Below, piece by piece: positions 33,739-42,204 of a stretch of DNA of 64,000 nt; position 1 is the stretch's first letter, and every line of letters begins with the position of its first letter. The DNA lies in assembly GCF_042651785.1 (NCBI RefSeq), contig NZ_JBHSEC010000019.1, positions 620,001 through 684,000 on the forward strand, read 5' to 3'. The notes beneath the pieces are model-generated. The model was not told where the DNA came from. It did not search any database and worked only from the letters and a program-made list of their open reading frames with translations. The position numbers and the translations under genes were made by a program. Source of the DNA: Chungangia koreensis (GTDB taxonomy: Bacteria > Bacillota > Bacilli > Bacillales_A > Planococcaceae).

Positions 33739-35220
33739 GTGTTAACAGAACTGAATTGGATTATAAAACGTGCCGCGATGTCTCCCACACACACCGCTTT
33801 AGTGAATGTTCATTCCGATGAGCACTGGACATATAAAAAACTGATTGGCCGCATATCATTCTGGCGCAACGTTTTTACAACTGAAGGACTAAGTAAGGGA
33901 GATCGGATTGCAGTCCTTTCTCCTAATCATCCGGAACTTTTCGCGATTCTATTCGCCTGTGGATTGGATGGATATATCTACGTACCATTGAACTGGCGTT
34001 TTAGTGTTCATGAGTTGCAATATGTAATAGGGGATTGTCAACCTTCCTATATAGTTTTTGATGAATTAATGGAAGATGTCGCAAACCAATTGAGTGTCTC
34101 CACTTCGCGCTCATTATCAAACAGTGATGCTACCGTACAAGAGGTATTCCAAAGTTCAGTAGAGCTCAAACCGGAAGACCCTTGGCTTCTCATTTACACA
34201 GGTGGAACAACCGGTAATCCAAAAGGAGTCATTCTTTCATTTGAAGCTGTCAACTGTAATTCCATCAATACGATTATCAGTTGGGGATTAACCGAAGAAG
34301 ATACCACGATCAATTATATGCCGTTATTCCATACAGGCGGAATCAATGCATTAAGCTTGCCAATTTTAATGGCTGGCGGTACGGTCGTGATCGGTAATCG
34401 ATTCGATGCGGATATGGCATTACGTGCCACGGACCGATACGAGGCTACGATTTCCTTATTTGTTCCGACGATGTACCAGCAGATGATCCAGGAAAATTAT
34501 TTCAAACAATCATCATTTCCGTCTATGAAGGTCTTTCTTTCGGGTGGTGCTCCTTGTCCACAAACGATCTATAATCGATTCACTGAACGGGGATTTAAGT
34601 TTAAAGAAGGCTACGGGTTGACTGAAGCTGGACCAAACAACTTTTTTATCCGCCCGGAGCTAGCTGAAACTAAGAAAGGTTCAGTCGGTAAAAGCATGAT
34701 CTTCAATTCTGTGAAAGTCGTGGATGAAGAGGGTAATCCTTGTGGACCAGGAGAAGTAGGCGAATTATATTTGTCAGGCAAGCATATTTTCACGGCATAC
34801 TGGAATAAGCCGCTTGAAACTTCGGCTGCGTTCGATGATGGATGGTTAAAGACAGGAGACTTAGCGAAATTCGACGAAGACGGAGATTATTATATCGTCG
34901 GACGGAAAAAGGAAATGATCATTTCAGGCGGTGAGAATATTTATCCGCAGGAAGTGGAGCAATGCCTGATCCATTTCTTAGGGATCCGGGAAGCAGCAGT
35001 AGTTGGGATTCCCGATGAAAAATGGGGTGAATCGGTTACGGCCTTCATCGTCTTGGATGATGGTATTGAGTATGAAGAAGAAGCCTTGCTGATCCATTGC
35101 AGAAAGTATTTAGGCTCTTATAAAGTACCCAAAAAAATAGTCATCTTAAGTGAACTTCCAAAGACACATGTCGGAAAAATCGATAAGAAGAAGTTGCAGG
35201 CATTCGAGCCATCACGTTGA
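33739..35220 (+). CDS. Acyl-CoA synthetase (AMP-dependent ligase)
   Basis: About 493 residues of the ANL superfamily. The P-loop is YTGGTTGNPKG. GYGLTEAGPNNFF, the hinge-region TGDLAKFDEDGDYYIVGRKK and the C-terminal GKIDKKKL with the adenylation Lys are all present. It activates a carboxylate to acyl-AMP and then acyl-CoA. An ATG at 33718 abuts the SDR stop, but AAAGGGGGG lies 7 bases before the GTG at 33739, which is preferred. As the last operon gene it probably performs the first chemical step on the imported acid. Confidence 0.88.
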   Translation: MLTELNWIIKRAAMSPTHTALVNVHSDEHWTYKKLIGRISFWRNVFTTEGLSKGDRIAVLSPNHPELFAILFACGLDGYIYVPLNWRFSVHELQYVIGDCQPSYIVFDELMEDVANQLSVSTSRSLSNSDATVQEVFQSSVELKPEDPWLLIYTGGTTGNPKGVILSFEAVNCNSINTIISWGLTEEDTTINYMPLFHTGGINALSLPILMAGGTVVIGNRFDADMALRATDRYEATISLFVPTMYQQMIQENYFKQSSFPSMKVFLSGGAPCPQTIYNRFTERGFKFKEGYGLTEAGPNNFFIRPELAETKKGSVGKSMIFNSVKVVDEEGNPCGPGEVGELYLSGKHIFTAYWNKPLETSAAFDDGWLKTGDLAKFDEDGDYYIVGRKKEMIISGGENIYPQEVEQCLIHFLGIREAAVVGIPDEKWGESVTAFIVLDDGIEYEEEALLIHCRKYLGSYKVPKKIVILSELPKTHVGKIDKKKLQAFEPSR

Positions 35221-35259
35221 GCCTCTTCACCTTTCTCCTGTATAATATGGAGAGAGGTG
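35217..35259 (+). promoter_or_regulatory. Promoter and RBS-masking hairpin upstream of the YneP gene
   Basis: TTGAGC (35217-35222) and TATAAT (35241-35246) are 18 bases apart. CACCTTTCTCC (35228-35238) can pair with GGAGAGAGGTG (35249-35259), which contains the ribosome-binding site. A read-through transcript from the operon would carry the whole hairpin and hide the RBS. A transcript from the local promoter would lack its left arm. Confidence 0.55.
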
Positions 35260-35266
35260 ATTTTTC

Positions 35267-35692
35267 ATGTTTGTTAGCGAAAAAGAGATTGAGGTCCGTT
35301 ATGCTGAAACGGATCAGATGGGAGTCGTTTACCATGCGAACTATCTGGTCTGGATGGAAATCGGACGGACAAGTCTTATTCAGGACCTCGGGTTTACATA
35401 TCATCAGCTGGAAGCAGACGGCTACGTATCCCCGGTAACGGATTTAAATATTCAATATAAGAAAGCGGTAAAATATGGCGATCGACCGACTGTCCGTACA
35501 TGGGTAGAGACACATGGTAAACTACGGACGGTTTATGGCTATGAAATCGTTCACGAAGATGGAACGTTAGCGGCAACAGCGAAGTCAGAGCATGTCGTGA
35601 TTCGGAAAGATAATTCAAGGCCAGTACCTCTCTCTAAATTAGATCCAGAATGGAATGCGAAGTATACGGAAATTGCACGGAGCGGCAACTAA
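35267..35692 (+). CDS. yneP: Acyl-CoA thioesterase, YneP-like hotdog protein
   Basis: 141 residues of the 4-hydroxybenzoyl-CoA thioesterase class. RYAETDQMGVVYHANYLVWM carries the catalytic-type D16 and the HANY motif. It would hydrolyse an acyl-CoA in the cytoplasm. The neighbours downstream (YneQ, YneR, PlsY, ParEC) match B. subtilis, so this is the conserved yneP position, not part of the acid-utilisation operon, although its activity could serve it. AGAGAGGTG precedes the ATG. Confidence 0.85.
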   Translation: MFVSEKEIEVRYAETDQMGVVYHANYLVWMEIGRTSLIQDLGFTYHQLEADGYVSPVTDLNIQYKKAVKYGDRPTVRTWVETHGKLRTVYGYEIVHEDGTLAATAKSEHVVIRKDNSRPVPLSKLDPEWNAKYTEIARSGN

Positions 35693-36003
35693 TGGCATTC
35701 GGAATTAAACGGGAGGAGCTTCAAGCTTGGAAAGCGGCCGTGAAAAATGAGGAAATTGCCTTTTTGACCCACTACTGGCTTGATGATCGTTTCCCAGGCT
35801 GCAACACTGTTACTAAAGTGGGTTGTGCGAATTTGACTAAGCTGATGGAATGGGGAAAGAAATACGACTTGAAACCGGAATGGATCGATCAGCGGGGGAA
35901 CTATCCACATTTTGACCTATTCGGAATTCATCAAGAACGTATTTTAAAGAACGAAGGTTTAGGTGAGCAATTGCTAAAATTTAAGAAATGGGAGGGATCC
36001 TGA
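35692..36003 (+). CDS. yneQ: YneQ-like protein
   Basis: 103 residues beginning MAFGIKREELQAWKAAVKNE, with FLTHYWLDDRFPGCNTVTKV, matching the YneQ family found behind YneP in Bacillales. Function unknown. Its ATG overlaps the yneP stop (TAATG), so it is translationally coupled and needs no strong RBS. A frame extending upstream to 35650 lies within yneP and is not needed. A terminator follows. Confidence 0.8.
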   Translation: MAFGIKREELQAWKAAVKNEEIAFLTHYWLDDRFPGCNTVTKVGCANLTKLMEWGKKYDLKPEWIDQRGNYPHFDLFGIHQERILKNEGLGEQLLKFKKWEGS

Positions 36004-36030
36004 ACGGGATCTCTTCTTTTCTTGCCATTA

Positions 36031-36065
36031 AAAAATCTCCAAACTACGATGAGTTCGGAGATTTT
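36031..36065. terminator. Bidirectional terminator between yneQ and yneR
   Basis: AAAAATCTCCAAACT pairs with AGTTCGGAGATTTT with one mismatch. A and T runs flank both arms between convergent genes. Confidence 0.75.
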
Positions 36066-36070
36066 CTATG

Positions 36071-36358
36071 CTATTCATAACGGTAGGACAGTTCGTTTTT
36101 GGTTTCGTCGACACCGACATACAGATCATGGCCGCTAAAATACCACACATCCTTTTCCTCAATGAAAAAAGTGATGTCATTCTCTTTCGTTTCCACCGCT
36201 GCTTCCATAGGCTGATCAATCATAACGCCCAACGAAAAACCTTCATGTAATGGGCTTGAACCACCGTAGCGGGCATAAAAGCGTACCATATCGCCTGGTT
36301 CCGCATCCATTTCATCTTGAAACCATTTCTTCGCCTCGTCGGAAATATGGATTTTCAT
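36071..36358 (-). CDS. yneR: HesB/IscA-like fold protein YneR
   Basis: 95 residues beginning MKIHISDEAKKWFQDEM. The HesB/YadR fold is recognisable, but there are no cysteines, so the three metal or Fe-S ligating cysteines of IscA are missing, as in the YneR branch. It therefore probably does not carry an Fe-S cluster by itself. The frame extends four codons upstream to a TTG, but the ATG at 36358 with a GGTGA element is preferred. It is convergent to yneQ and just downstream of plsY. Confidence 0.8.
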   Translation of the reverse strand: MKIHISDEAKKWFQDEMDAEPGDMVRFYARYGGSSPLHEGFSLGVMIDQPMEAAVETKENDITFFIEEKDVWYFSGHDLYVGVDETKNELSYRYE

Positions 36359-36396
36359 ACGAGTCACCAACTTTCAGTCAAGTTAGTTCTATTATA

Positions 36397-36999
36397 TTAT
36401 ATCCATTTTATTTTTGGCTCAGTTCCTGCCTTGATCCTCTTAATATTCTCTCGATGACGGTAGAAAATGAATATCGACACAATAAGAATCAATAGAAGGA
36501 GGGAATAATCTCCCGTATTGATTGTGTAAATGATAGTATAGATAGTTGCAATGATCGTCATAATCATAGACGACAGCGATACCATTTTCGTGATTTTCAA
36601 AAAGATGAAAAAGCTAATGATTAAGATCAAGAATAGAGGCCAGTGGTAACCAAGTACCACTCCTCCAGAAGTTGCTACAGCTTTCCCGCCGCGGAATCCT
36701 GCGAAAATCGGATACATATGTCCGATCACCGCAAGCGATCCTAATATGAGCGGATGAACAGGTGAATCTGCAAAAAAAGGTATGAGTGGAAGTAGAGTTG
36801 CTGCTGTTCCTTTTAAGATATCAATGATCGTAACAATGAGACCAGCTGTCTTTCCTAAGACACGAAATGTATTCGTACCGCCTAAATTCCCGCTGCCGTG
36901 CTGCCTTATGTCCGTTTTATAAAACCACTTTCCAATCCATAGTCCGGACGGTATTGATCCAAGCAGATAGGCTATCAATATGATCATGACTGTTTCCAA
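36397..36999 (-). CDS. plsY: Glycerol-3-phosphate acyltransferase PlsY
   Basis: 200 residues, about five membrane segments. PlsY transfers acyl from acyl-phosphate to glycerol-3-phosphate, the first step of phospholipid synthesis, at the inner face of the membrane. Signature motifs are visible: GSIPSGLWIGKWF, QHGSGNLGGTNTFRVLGK and GHMYPIFAGFRGGKAVATS. The start is a TTG with AAGGAG 8 bases upstream. It is divergent from parE, as in B. subtilis apart from the missing yneT. Confidence 0.95.
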   Translation of the reverse strand: METVMIILIAYLLGSIPSGLWIGKWFYKTDIRQHGSGNLGGTNTFRVLGKTAGLIVTIIDILKGTAATLLPLIPFFADSPVHPLILGSLAVIGHMYPIFAGFRGGKAVATSGGVVLGYHWPLFLILIISFFIFLKITKMVSLSSMIMTIIATIYTIIYTINTGDYSLLLLILIVSIFIFYRHRENIKRIKAGTEPKIKWI

Positions 37000-37198
37000 T
37001 GTGTTTGCTCCTTTTCCGTTCGAGTCATTAGGACTTACTCCTAACAGTTAGCATTAGTTTACCATGTTCATAGAGTCTTCTACAACGGAAATTTTGTAGC
37101 TCAAGATTACGGAAACAGCGTCATATCGGGAAATTGAATTGCCAAGATCGTTCGAATTGATTTACAATGAATGAAGCCACATAGCAATCAGCATGAAA

Positions 37199-37227
37199 TT
37201 GACATGCTTTTGTATAAGCTGTACGAT
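37199..37227 (+). promoter_or_regulatory. parE promoter
   Basis: A consensus TTGACA (37199-37204) and TACGAT (37222-37227) with a 17-base spacer, 44 bases before the parE start codon. Confidence 0.75.
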
Positions 37228-37240
37228 TAAAAGAAAATAG

Positions 37241-37254
37241 GGAACAAACGTTTT
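37241..37254 (+). promoter_or_regulatory. LexA-like box in the parE leader
   Basis: GGAACAAACGTTTT matches 12 of 14 positions of CGAACRNRYGTTYC. It lies just downstream of the predicted transcription start and upstream of the GGGGG ribosome-binding site. From memory parEC belongs to the B. subtilis LexA regulon, which fits. Confidence 0.5.
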
Positions 37255-37270
37255 GTTTGGGGGCGAGATT

Positions 37271-39241
37271 TTGGCAAAACAGCAAGCTTCAACGGTATAT
37301 AATGATGATTCCATCCAGGTCTTGGAGGGATTAGATGCCGTTCGTAAACGTCCAGGGATGTATATCGGTTCAACCGATGCCCGGGGACTTCACCATTTAG
37401 TATATGAAATCGTAGATAATGCCGTTGACGAGGCTTTGGCCGGTTACGGAAACCATATCATTGTGAACATTCACGAAGACCAAAGTATCAGCGTACGGGA
37501 CTTTGGCCGTGGAATGCCAACAGGGACCCATAAGACAGGTAAATCTACAGTTGAAGTCATTTTAACCGTCCTGCACGCCGGAGGTAAATTTGGCCAAGGC
37601 GGCTATAAAACAAGCGGCGGACTCCACGGGGTCGGTTCATCAGTCGTCAATGCACTTTCTTCTTGGTTGGAAGTGACCATTCACCGTGAAGGAAAGCTCT
37701 TCCGCCAGCGTTTTGAAAACGGTGGTAAACCGGTAACGCCATTAGAAGAAATCGGGAAAACGAAAGAAACAGGAACTATTGTACATTTCAAACCGGATCC
37801 TGCTATTTTTTCTGTCACGAAATATAATTTTGATACGCTTAGCGAGCGTCTCCGTGAATCTGCATTTCTTCTCAAAGGCCTGAAAATTGAATTACATGAG
37901 TTAGCTACCGAGAAAACGGAAGTCTATTTTTATGAAACAGGCATCGAAGCGTTTGTTGAATATTTGAATGAAGAAAAAGATGTGCTGCACCCGGTTGCTT
38001 TCGTGGAGGGTGATCAGGATGAAATAGAAGTAGAATTTGCATTTCAATTCAACGACGGTTATTCAGAAACGATTCTTTCCTTCGTCAATAATGTCCGTAC
38101 GCGGGACGGCGGGACGCATGAAACAGGTGCAAAGACTGCAATGACCAAGGTCTTCAATGAATATGCACGAAAAATTGGCCTTCTGAAAGATAAGGATAAA
38201 AACTTGGAAGGTTCTGATATCCGAGAAGGGGTCTCAGCAGTCATTTCAGTCCGGATTCCGGAAAATCTGTTGCAATTTGAAGGGCAGACGAAAGGTAAGC
38301 TTGGGACAAGCCAGGCAAGAACAGTAGTCGATTCCGTCGTTTCACAGAAGTTGATGTACTTCTTGGAAGAAAATGCGGAGCTTAGCGCATCATTAGTCCG
38401 GAAAGCAATCCGTGCCCAACAGGCTCGCGAAGCTGCTCGTAAGGCACGCGAAGATGCCCGTTCCGGGAAAAAGCGTAGAAAAGATACGCTCCTTTCAGGC
38501 AAGTTGACACCTGCCCAATCCCGAAACGCAGCTAAAAACGAATTGTTCTTAGTTGAGGGTGACTCTGCAGGGGGATCTGCCAAACAAGGCCGTGACCGTT
38601 CATTCCAAGCGATCTTGCCGCTCCGTGGAAAGGTCGTTAATACGGAAAAAGCGAAATTGCAGGATATTATGAAAAACGAAGAAATATCGACGATTATCCA
38701 TACAATCGGCGCAGGAGTCGGTCCGGAATTCACCATTGATGATGCTGCCTATGACAAAGTCATTATCATGACCGATGCTGACACGGACGGGGCACATATC
38801 CAAGTGTTGCTCTTAACATTCTTTTATCGCTATATGCGTCCGTTAATTGAGGCAGGGAAGGTCTATATTGCCATGCCACCGCTGTACAAAGTCTTTAAAG
38901 GTTCAGGCAAGAGTGAAAAACTTGAGTATGCTTGGACGGAAAAAGATTTGGATGCAGCCATCAAGAAAATCGGTAAAGGTTATATGCTTCAGCGCTATAA
39001 AGGTCTTGGAGAGATGAACGCCGATCAATTATGGGAAACGACGATGAATCCGGATACCCGGACATTGATACGTGTTCAGATTGACGATGATACACGCGCG
39101 GAACGCCGGATCACGACATTGATGGGTGATAAGGTAGAACCGCGCCGTAAATGGATTGAAGCGAACGTCGACTTCAGTTTGGAAGATGAAACAAACATCT
39201 TGGAAAATGATTTATTGGTTGTAGAGGAGGAACATGAATGA
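37271..39241 (+). CDS. parE: DNA topoisomerase IV subunit B
   Basis: About 656 residues: GHKL ATPase domain (DNAVDEALAG, GLHGVGSSVVNAL), transducer, and TOPRIM domain with EGDSAGGSA and DADTDGAHI. Subunit B powers decatenation of daughter chromosomes and relaxation. The start is a TTG at 37271, 8 bases after GGGGG, giving MAKQQASTVYNDDSIQVLEG; an upstream TTG at 37253 lacks a site. Presence of the adjacent parC and the plsY neighbourhood separates it from gyrB. Its stop overlaps the parC ATG (ATGA). Confidence 0.97.
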   Translation: MAKQQASTVYNDDSIQVLEGLDAVRKRPGMYIGSTDARGLHHLVYEIVDNAVDEALAGYGNHIIVNIHEDQSISVRDFGRGMPTGTHKTGKSTVEVILTVLHAGGKFGQGGYKTSGGLHGVGSSVVNALSSWLEVTIHREGKLFRQRFENGGKPVTPLEEIGKTKETGTIVHFKPDPAIFSVTKYNFDTLSERLRESAFLLKGLKIELHELATEKTEVYFYETGIEAFVEYLNEEKDVLHPVAFVEGDQDEIEVEFAFQFNDGYSETILSFVNNVRTRDGGTHETGAKTAMTKVFNEYARKIGLLKDKDKNLEGSDIREGVSAVISVRIPENLLQFEGQTKGKLGTSQARTVVDSVVSQKLMYFLEENAELSASLVRKAIRAQQAREAARKAREDARSGKKRRKDTLLSGKLTPAQSRNAAKNELFLVEGDSAGGSAKQGRDRSFQAILPLRGKVVNTEKAKLQDIMKNEEISTIIHTIGAGVGPEFTIDDAAYDKVIIMTDADTDGAHIQVLLLTFFYRYMRPLIEAGKVYIAMPPLYKVFKGSGKSEKLEYAWTEKDLDAAIKKIGKGYMLQRYKGLGEMNADQLWETTMNPDTRTLIRVQIDDDTRAERRITTLMGDKVEPRRKWIEANVDFSLEDETNILENDLLVVEEEHE

Positions 39242-41676
39242 GTCAAACCGAGCGCTTACAGGACTTACCGTTAGAAGAGGTGATCGGTGACCGGTTTGGC
39301 CGCTACAGCAAATACATCATCCAGGACCGGGCTTTACCAGATGCACGAGATGGCTTGAAACCCGTTCAACGACGGATTCTCTATGCCATGTTTCATGAGG
39401 GAAATACGAGCGACAAAGCGTTCCGGAAGTCTGCAAAGACCGTAGGTAACGTAATCGGTAACTATCACCCGCACGGAGACTCCTCCGTATACGAAGCAAT
39501 GGTCCGGATGAGTCAGGACTGGAAGGTCCGCCACGCATTGGTAGAAATGCATGGTAACAACGGTTCCATCGACGGTGATCCGCCTGCTGCGATGCGTTAC
39601 ACTGAAGCGAGGTTATCAGCGATAGCCGGAGAACTATTGAGGGATATCGGAAAAAGAACGGTTGAATTCATTCCCAACTTTGACGATTCCGAAGTTGAAC
39701 CGACAGTATTACCTGCAAGATTCCCGAATTTGCTCGTAAATGGCTCAACCGGTATTTCTGCCGGTTATGCAACGGATATTCCACCACATGCACTTCATGA
39801 GGTATTGGATGCAGTCCTCATGCGTATGGACAACCCTGAAGTGACAGTCGATGAACTTATGACTGTCATCAAAGGGCCGGATTTCCCGACTGGCGGTATT
39901 ATCCAAGGGATTGACGGAATTAAAAAGGCTTATGAAACTGGAAAAGGTAAAATTGTTGTCCGTTCCAAAACAGAGATTGAAGAGCTCAAGGGCGGAAAAG
40001 AACAGATTGTCATCACAGAAATCCCTTATGAAGTGAACAAAGCGAACTTAGTGAAGAAAATCGACGAAATTCGCTTTGATAAAAAGCTTGATGGCATTTC
40101 TGACGTACGTGATGAATCCGACCGTTCCGGACTTCGTGTCGTCATTGAATTGAAGAAAGAAATCGATGCGAATGGAATTCTTCAATATCTCTTTAAAAAT
40201 ACGGATCTCCAAGTAACTTATAACTTTAATATGATTGCCATTAACGATCGACGTCCGATGCTTATGTCACTTCCAAAGATGCTCGATGCATATATCGGAC
40301 ACCAAAAGGATGTCGTTACAAAGAGGTCCGAGTATGACCTGATTAGAGCAAAAGACCGTCTACATATCGTAGAAGGCTTAATGAAAGCTCTAAGCATTTT
40401 AGATGAGGTCATCCAAACAATCCGTAAATCGCAAGACAAACGGGATGCAAAACAAAACTTGACGAAAAAATTCGACTTCAGCGAAGCTCAAGCTGAAGCG
40501 ATTGTTTCCTTGCAGCTTTACCGTTTGACGAATACGGACATTACAGAGCTTCGTTCGGAACAAGAAGAGTTGAACAAACTGATCGAGGAATTGTCTGCAA
40601 TCTTAAACAGCGAGAAAAAGCTCATTAAAGTCATCAAAAAAGAATTGCTCGATATTCGTAAACGATACTCTGAAAGTCGCCGATCAGTCATTGAAGATGA
40701 AATAGAAGAGATCAAGCTTACTCTTGAATTGTTAGTGCCAAGTGAAGATGTCGTAGTAACAGTTACAAAGGATGGGTATGTCAAACGGACAAGCCTTCGT
40801 TCCTATAATGCTTCGAATGGGCAAACCTTCGATATGAAGGAAAGCGATTATTTGTTATATGAAGCGACGATGAATACACAACACCAATTGCTGTTATTTA
40901 CATCGCACGGCAATTATATTTATCAACCTGTCCATGAGATGCCGGATATCCGCTGGAAGGACCTTGGCCAGCATATTTCAAGTATTGTCGGACTTGAACC
41001 GAACGAGCACATCATTTCAGTGGTGGGTGTTGAATCATTCGAAGAAAATGAGCAACATATTCTGAGTGTATCTAAAAATGGTATGGTGAAGCAATCCAAA
41101 CTGTCTGACTACAAAGTGCAGCGTTATTCAAAGACCTTAAAAGCAATGGGTCTAAAAGGCGACGATGAAATGCTCACGGCAATTCCTGTGAATGGAACAG
41201 AAGATGTGTTCATTTTCACTCACAATGCATATGCAGTCAGATTCCCGCTCAGTGAAGTTCCTGTATTAGGAGTTAAAGCAAGCGGTGTCAAGGGCATTAA
41301 TTTGAAAGACAGTGACTATGTCGTTTCTGCTGCAGCCGCGAACGAGCAAGCTGATTTGTCTATGTTGCTCATCACACAACGTGGTGCCGTTAAACGGATG
41401 AAGCTGAGCGAATTGGACGCTGGAACTCGTGCGAAACGGGGAGTCGTAGTATTGAAGGAACTTAAAGCGAATCCACACCGGGTAGTCACAGTCGATATTG
41501 TAGATGATCAAGAAGTGTATGTTTTGGAGACAAATAATGGCGGACGCGTTGATGTTGAAGCATCCACCATCAGATTTGTAGACCGCTATTCTAACGGAAC
41601 CTTCAAGGTAGATGAGAAGGAAAGTGGTACCGTCGTCCATGTATTTAAAAAAGTGAGTCTACCTGAAACTAAATAA
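39238..41676 (+). CDS. parC: DNA topoisomerase IV subunit A
   Basis: 812 residues. The breakage-reunion domain has catalytic Y121 in AAMRYTEARLS and the quinolone-resistance segment HPHGDSSVYEAMVR, where both Ser residues and the acidic position appear unaltered. The C-terminal beta-pinwheel region carries repeated blades (GYVKRTSLRSY, NGMVKQSKLSDY, GAVKRMKLSEL) and is shorter than in GyrA. It overlaps parE by four bases, forming the standard parEC operon, and is followed by a terminator. Confidence 0.97.
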   Translation: MSQTERLQDLPLEEVIGDRFGRYSKYIIQDRALPDARDGLKPVQRRILYAMFHEGNTSDKAFRKSAKTVGNVIGNYHPHGDSSVYEAMVRMSQDWKVRHALVEMHGNNGSIDGDPPAAMRYTEARLSAIAGELLRDIGKRTVEFIPNFDDSEVEPTVLPARFPNLLVNGSTGISAGYATDIPPHALHEVLDAVLMRMDNPEVTVDELMTVIKGPDFPTGGIIQGIDGIKKAYETGKGKIVVRSKTEIEELKGGKEQIVITEIPYEVNKANLVKKIDEIRFDKKLDGISDVRDESDRSGLRVVIELKKEIDANGILQYLFKNTDLQVTYNFNMIAINDRRPMLMSLPKMLDAYIGHQKDVVTKRSEYDLIRAKDRLHIVEGLMKALSILDEVIQTIRKSQDKRDAKQNLTKKFDFSEAQAEAIVSLQLYRLTNTDITELRSEQEELNKLIEELSAILNSEKKLIKVIKKELLDIRKRYSESRRSVIEDEIEEIKLTLELLVPSEDVVVTVTKDGYVKRTSLRSYNASNGQTFDMKESDYLLYEATMNTQHQLLLFTSHGNYIYQPVHEMPDIRWKDLGQHISSIVGLEPNEHIISVVGVESFEENEQHILSVSKNGMVKQSKLSDYKVQRYSKTLKAMGLKGDDEMLTAIPVNGTEDVFIFTHNAYAVRFPLSEVPVLGVKASGVKGINLKDSDYVVSAAAANEQADLSMLLITQRGAVKRMKLSELDAGTRAKRGVVVLKELKANPHRVVTVDIVDDQEVYVLETNNGGRVDVEASTIRFVDRYSNGTFKVDEKESGTVVHVFKKVSLPETK

Positions 41677-41684
41677 GTTAATAT

Positions 41685-41718
41685 TACCCCTGGGTCATTT
41701 CGGATCCAGGGGTATTTT
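41685..41718 (+). terminator. Terminator of parEC
   Basis: TACCCCTGG (41685-41693) pairs perfectly with CCAGGGGTA (41706-41714), followed by TTTT. Confidence 0.85.
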
Positions 41719-41896
41719 CATTGAAATAGTTGATAGTTATACAATGACCTTCGCACCTTTTCTATGTATACAAGACAAGCAGTATTTCATAGTTTAATAA
41801 AAGTGAATTTTTTAGCTGCTACTCTAACAACGTAAATAGTTATGAATTCAAATGATCTTATTTTTATTGCATTTATAAATTATTAGGCGGTGTACT

Positions 41897-42133
41897 GTGA
41901 AAAGGGATTTACCTTTAATGTTAGGTGCCGTTTCCATATTGCTTGCGATTCTTCCATTTTTCCCAAGGATTTTCTTTGCAATCGGGGCACTTGCTGGCTT
42001 TTTAGGTATCGTTTTAACGTTTAACGATATGAAGAGATACCGTCGGCAACATACTAATATGTTAAGAGTTGCCCAAGGTTTGTGCTTTGTCGGTACTGCT
42101 GCATGTGTATTCATTCTCATTTATTTTGTCTAA
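41897..42133 (+). CDS. Small membrane protein, unknown
   Basis: 78 residues with three hydrophobic stretches (about 7-24, 25-43 and 57-77) separated by a basic loop MKRYRRQHTN. I do not recognise the family. The start is GTG with AGGCGGTG about 6 bases upstream. It stands between the parEC terminator and an MFS gene that begins about 70 bases later, so the two could be co-transcribed. Confidence 0.6.
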   Translation: MKRDLPLMLGAVSILLAILPFFPRIFFAIGALAGFLGIVLTFNDMKRYRRQHTNMLRVAQGLCFVGTAACVFILIYFV

Positions 42134-42204
42134 ATACTTAATGACAAACTTCGAAATCCGAAGTATAATAGGCCGACAGATAACAGAAAAAATGGGGAAT
42201 GGGT

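Noticed and set aside
38059..38736. Minus-strand open frame of 225 codons
   Set aside because: Mirror frame inside parE; no RBS and no recognisable domain.
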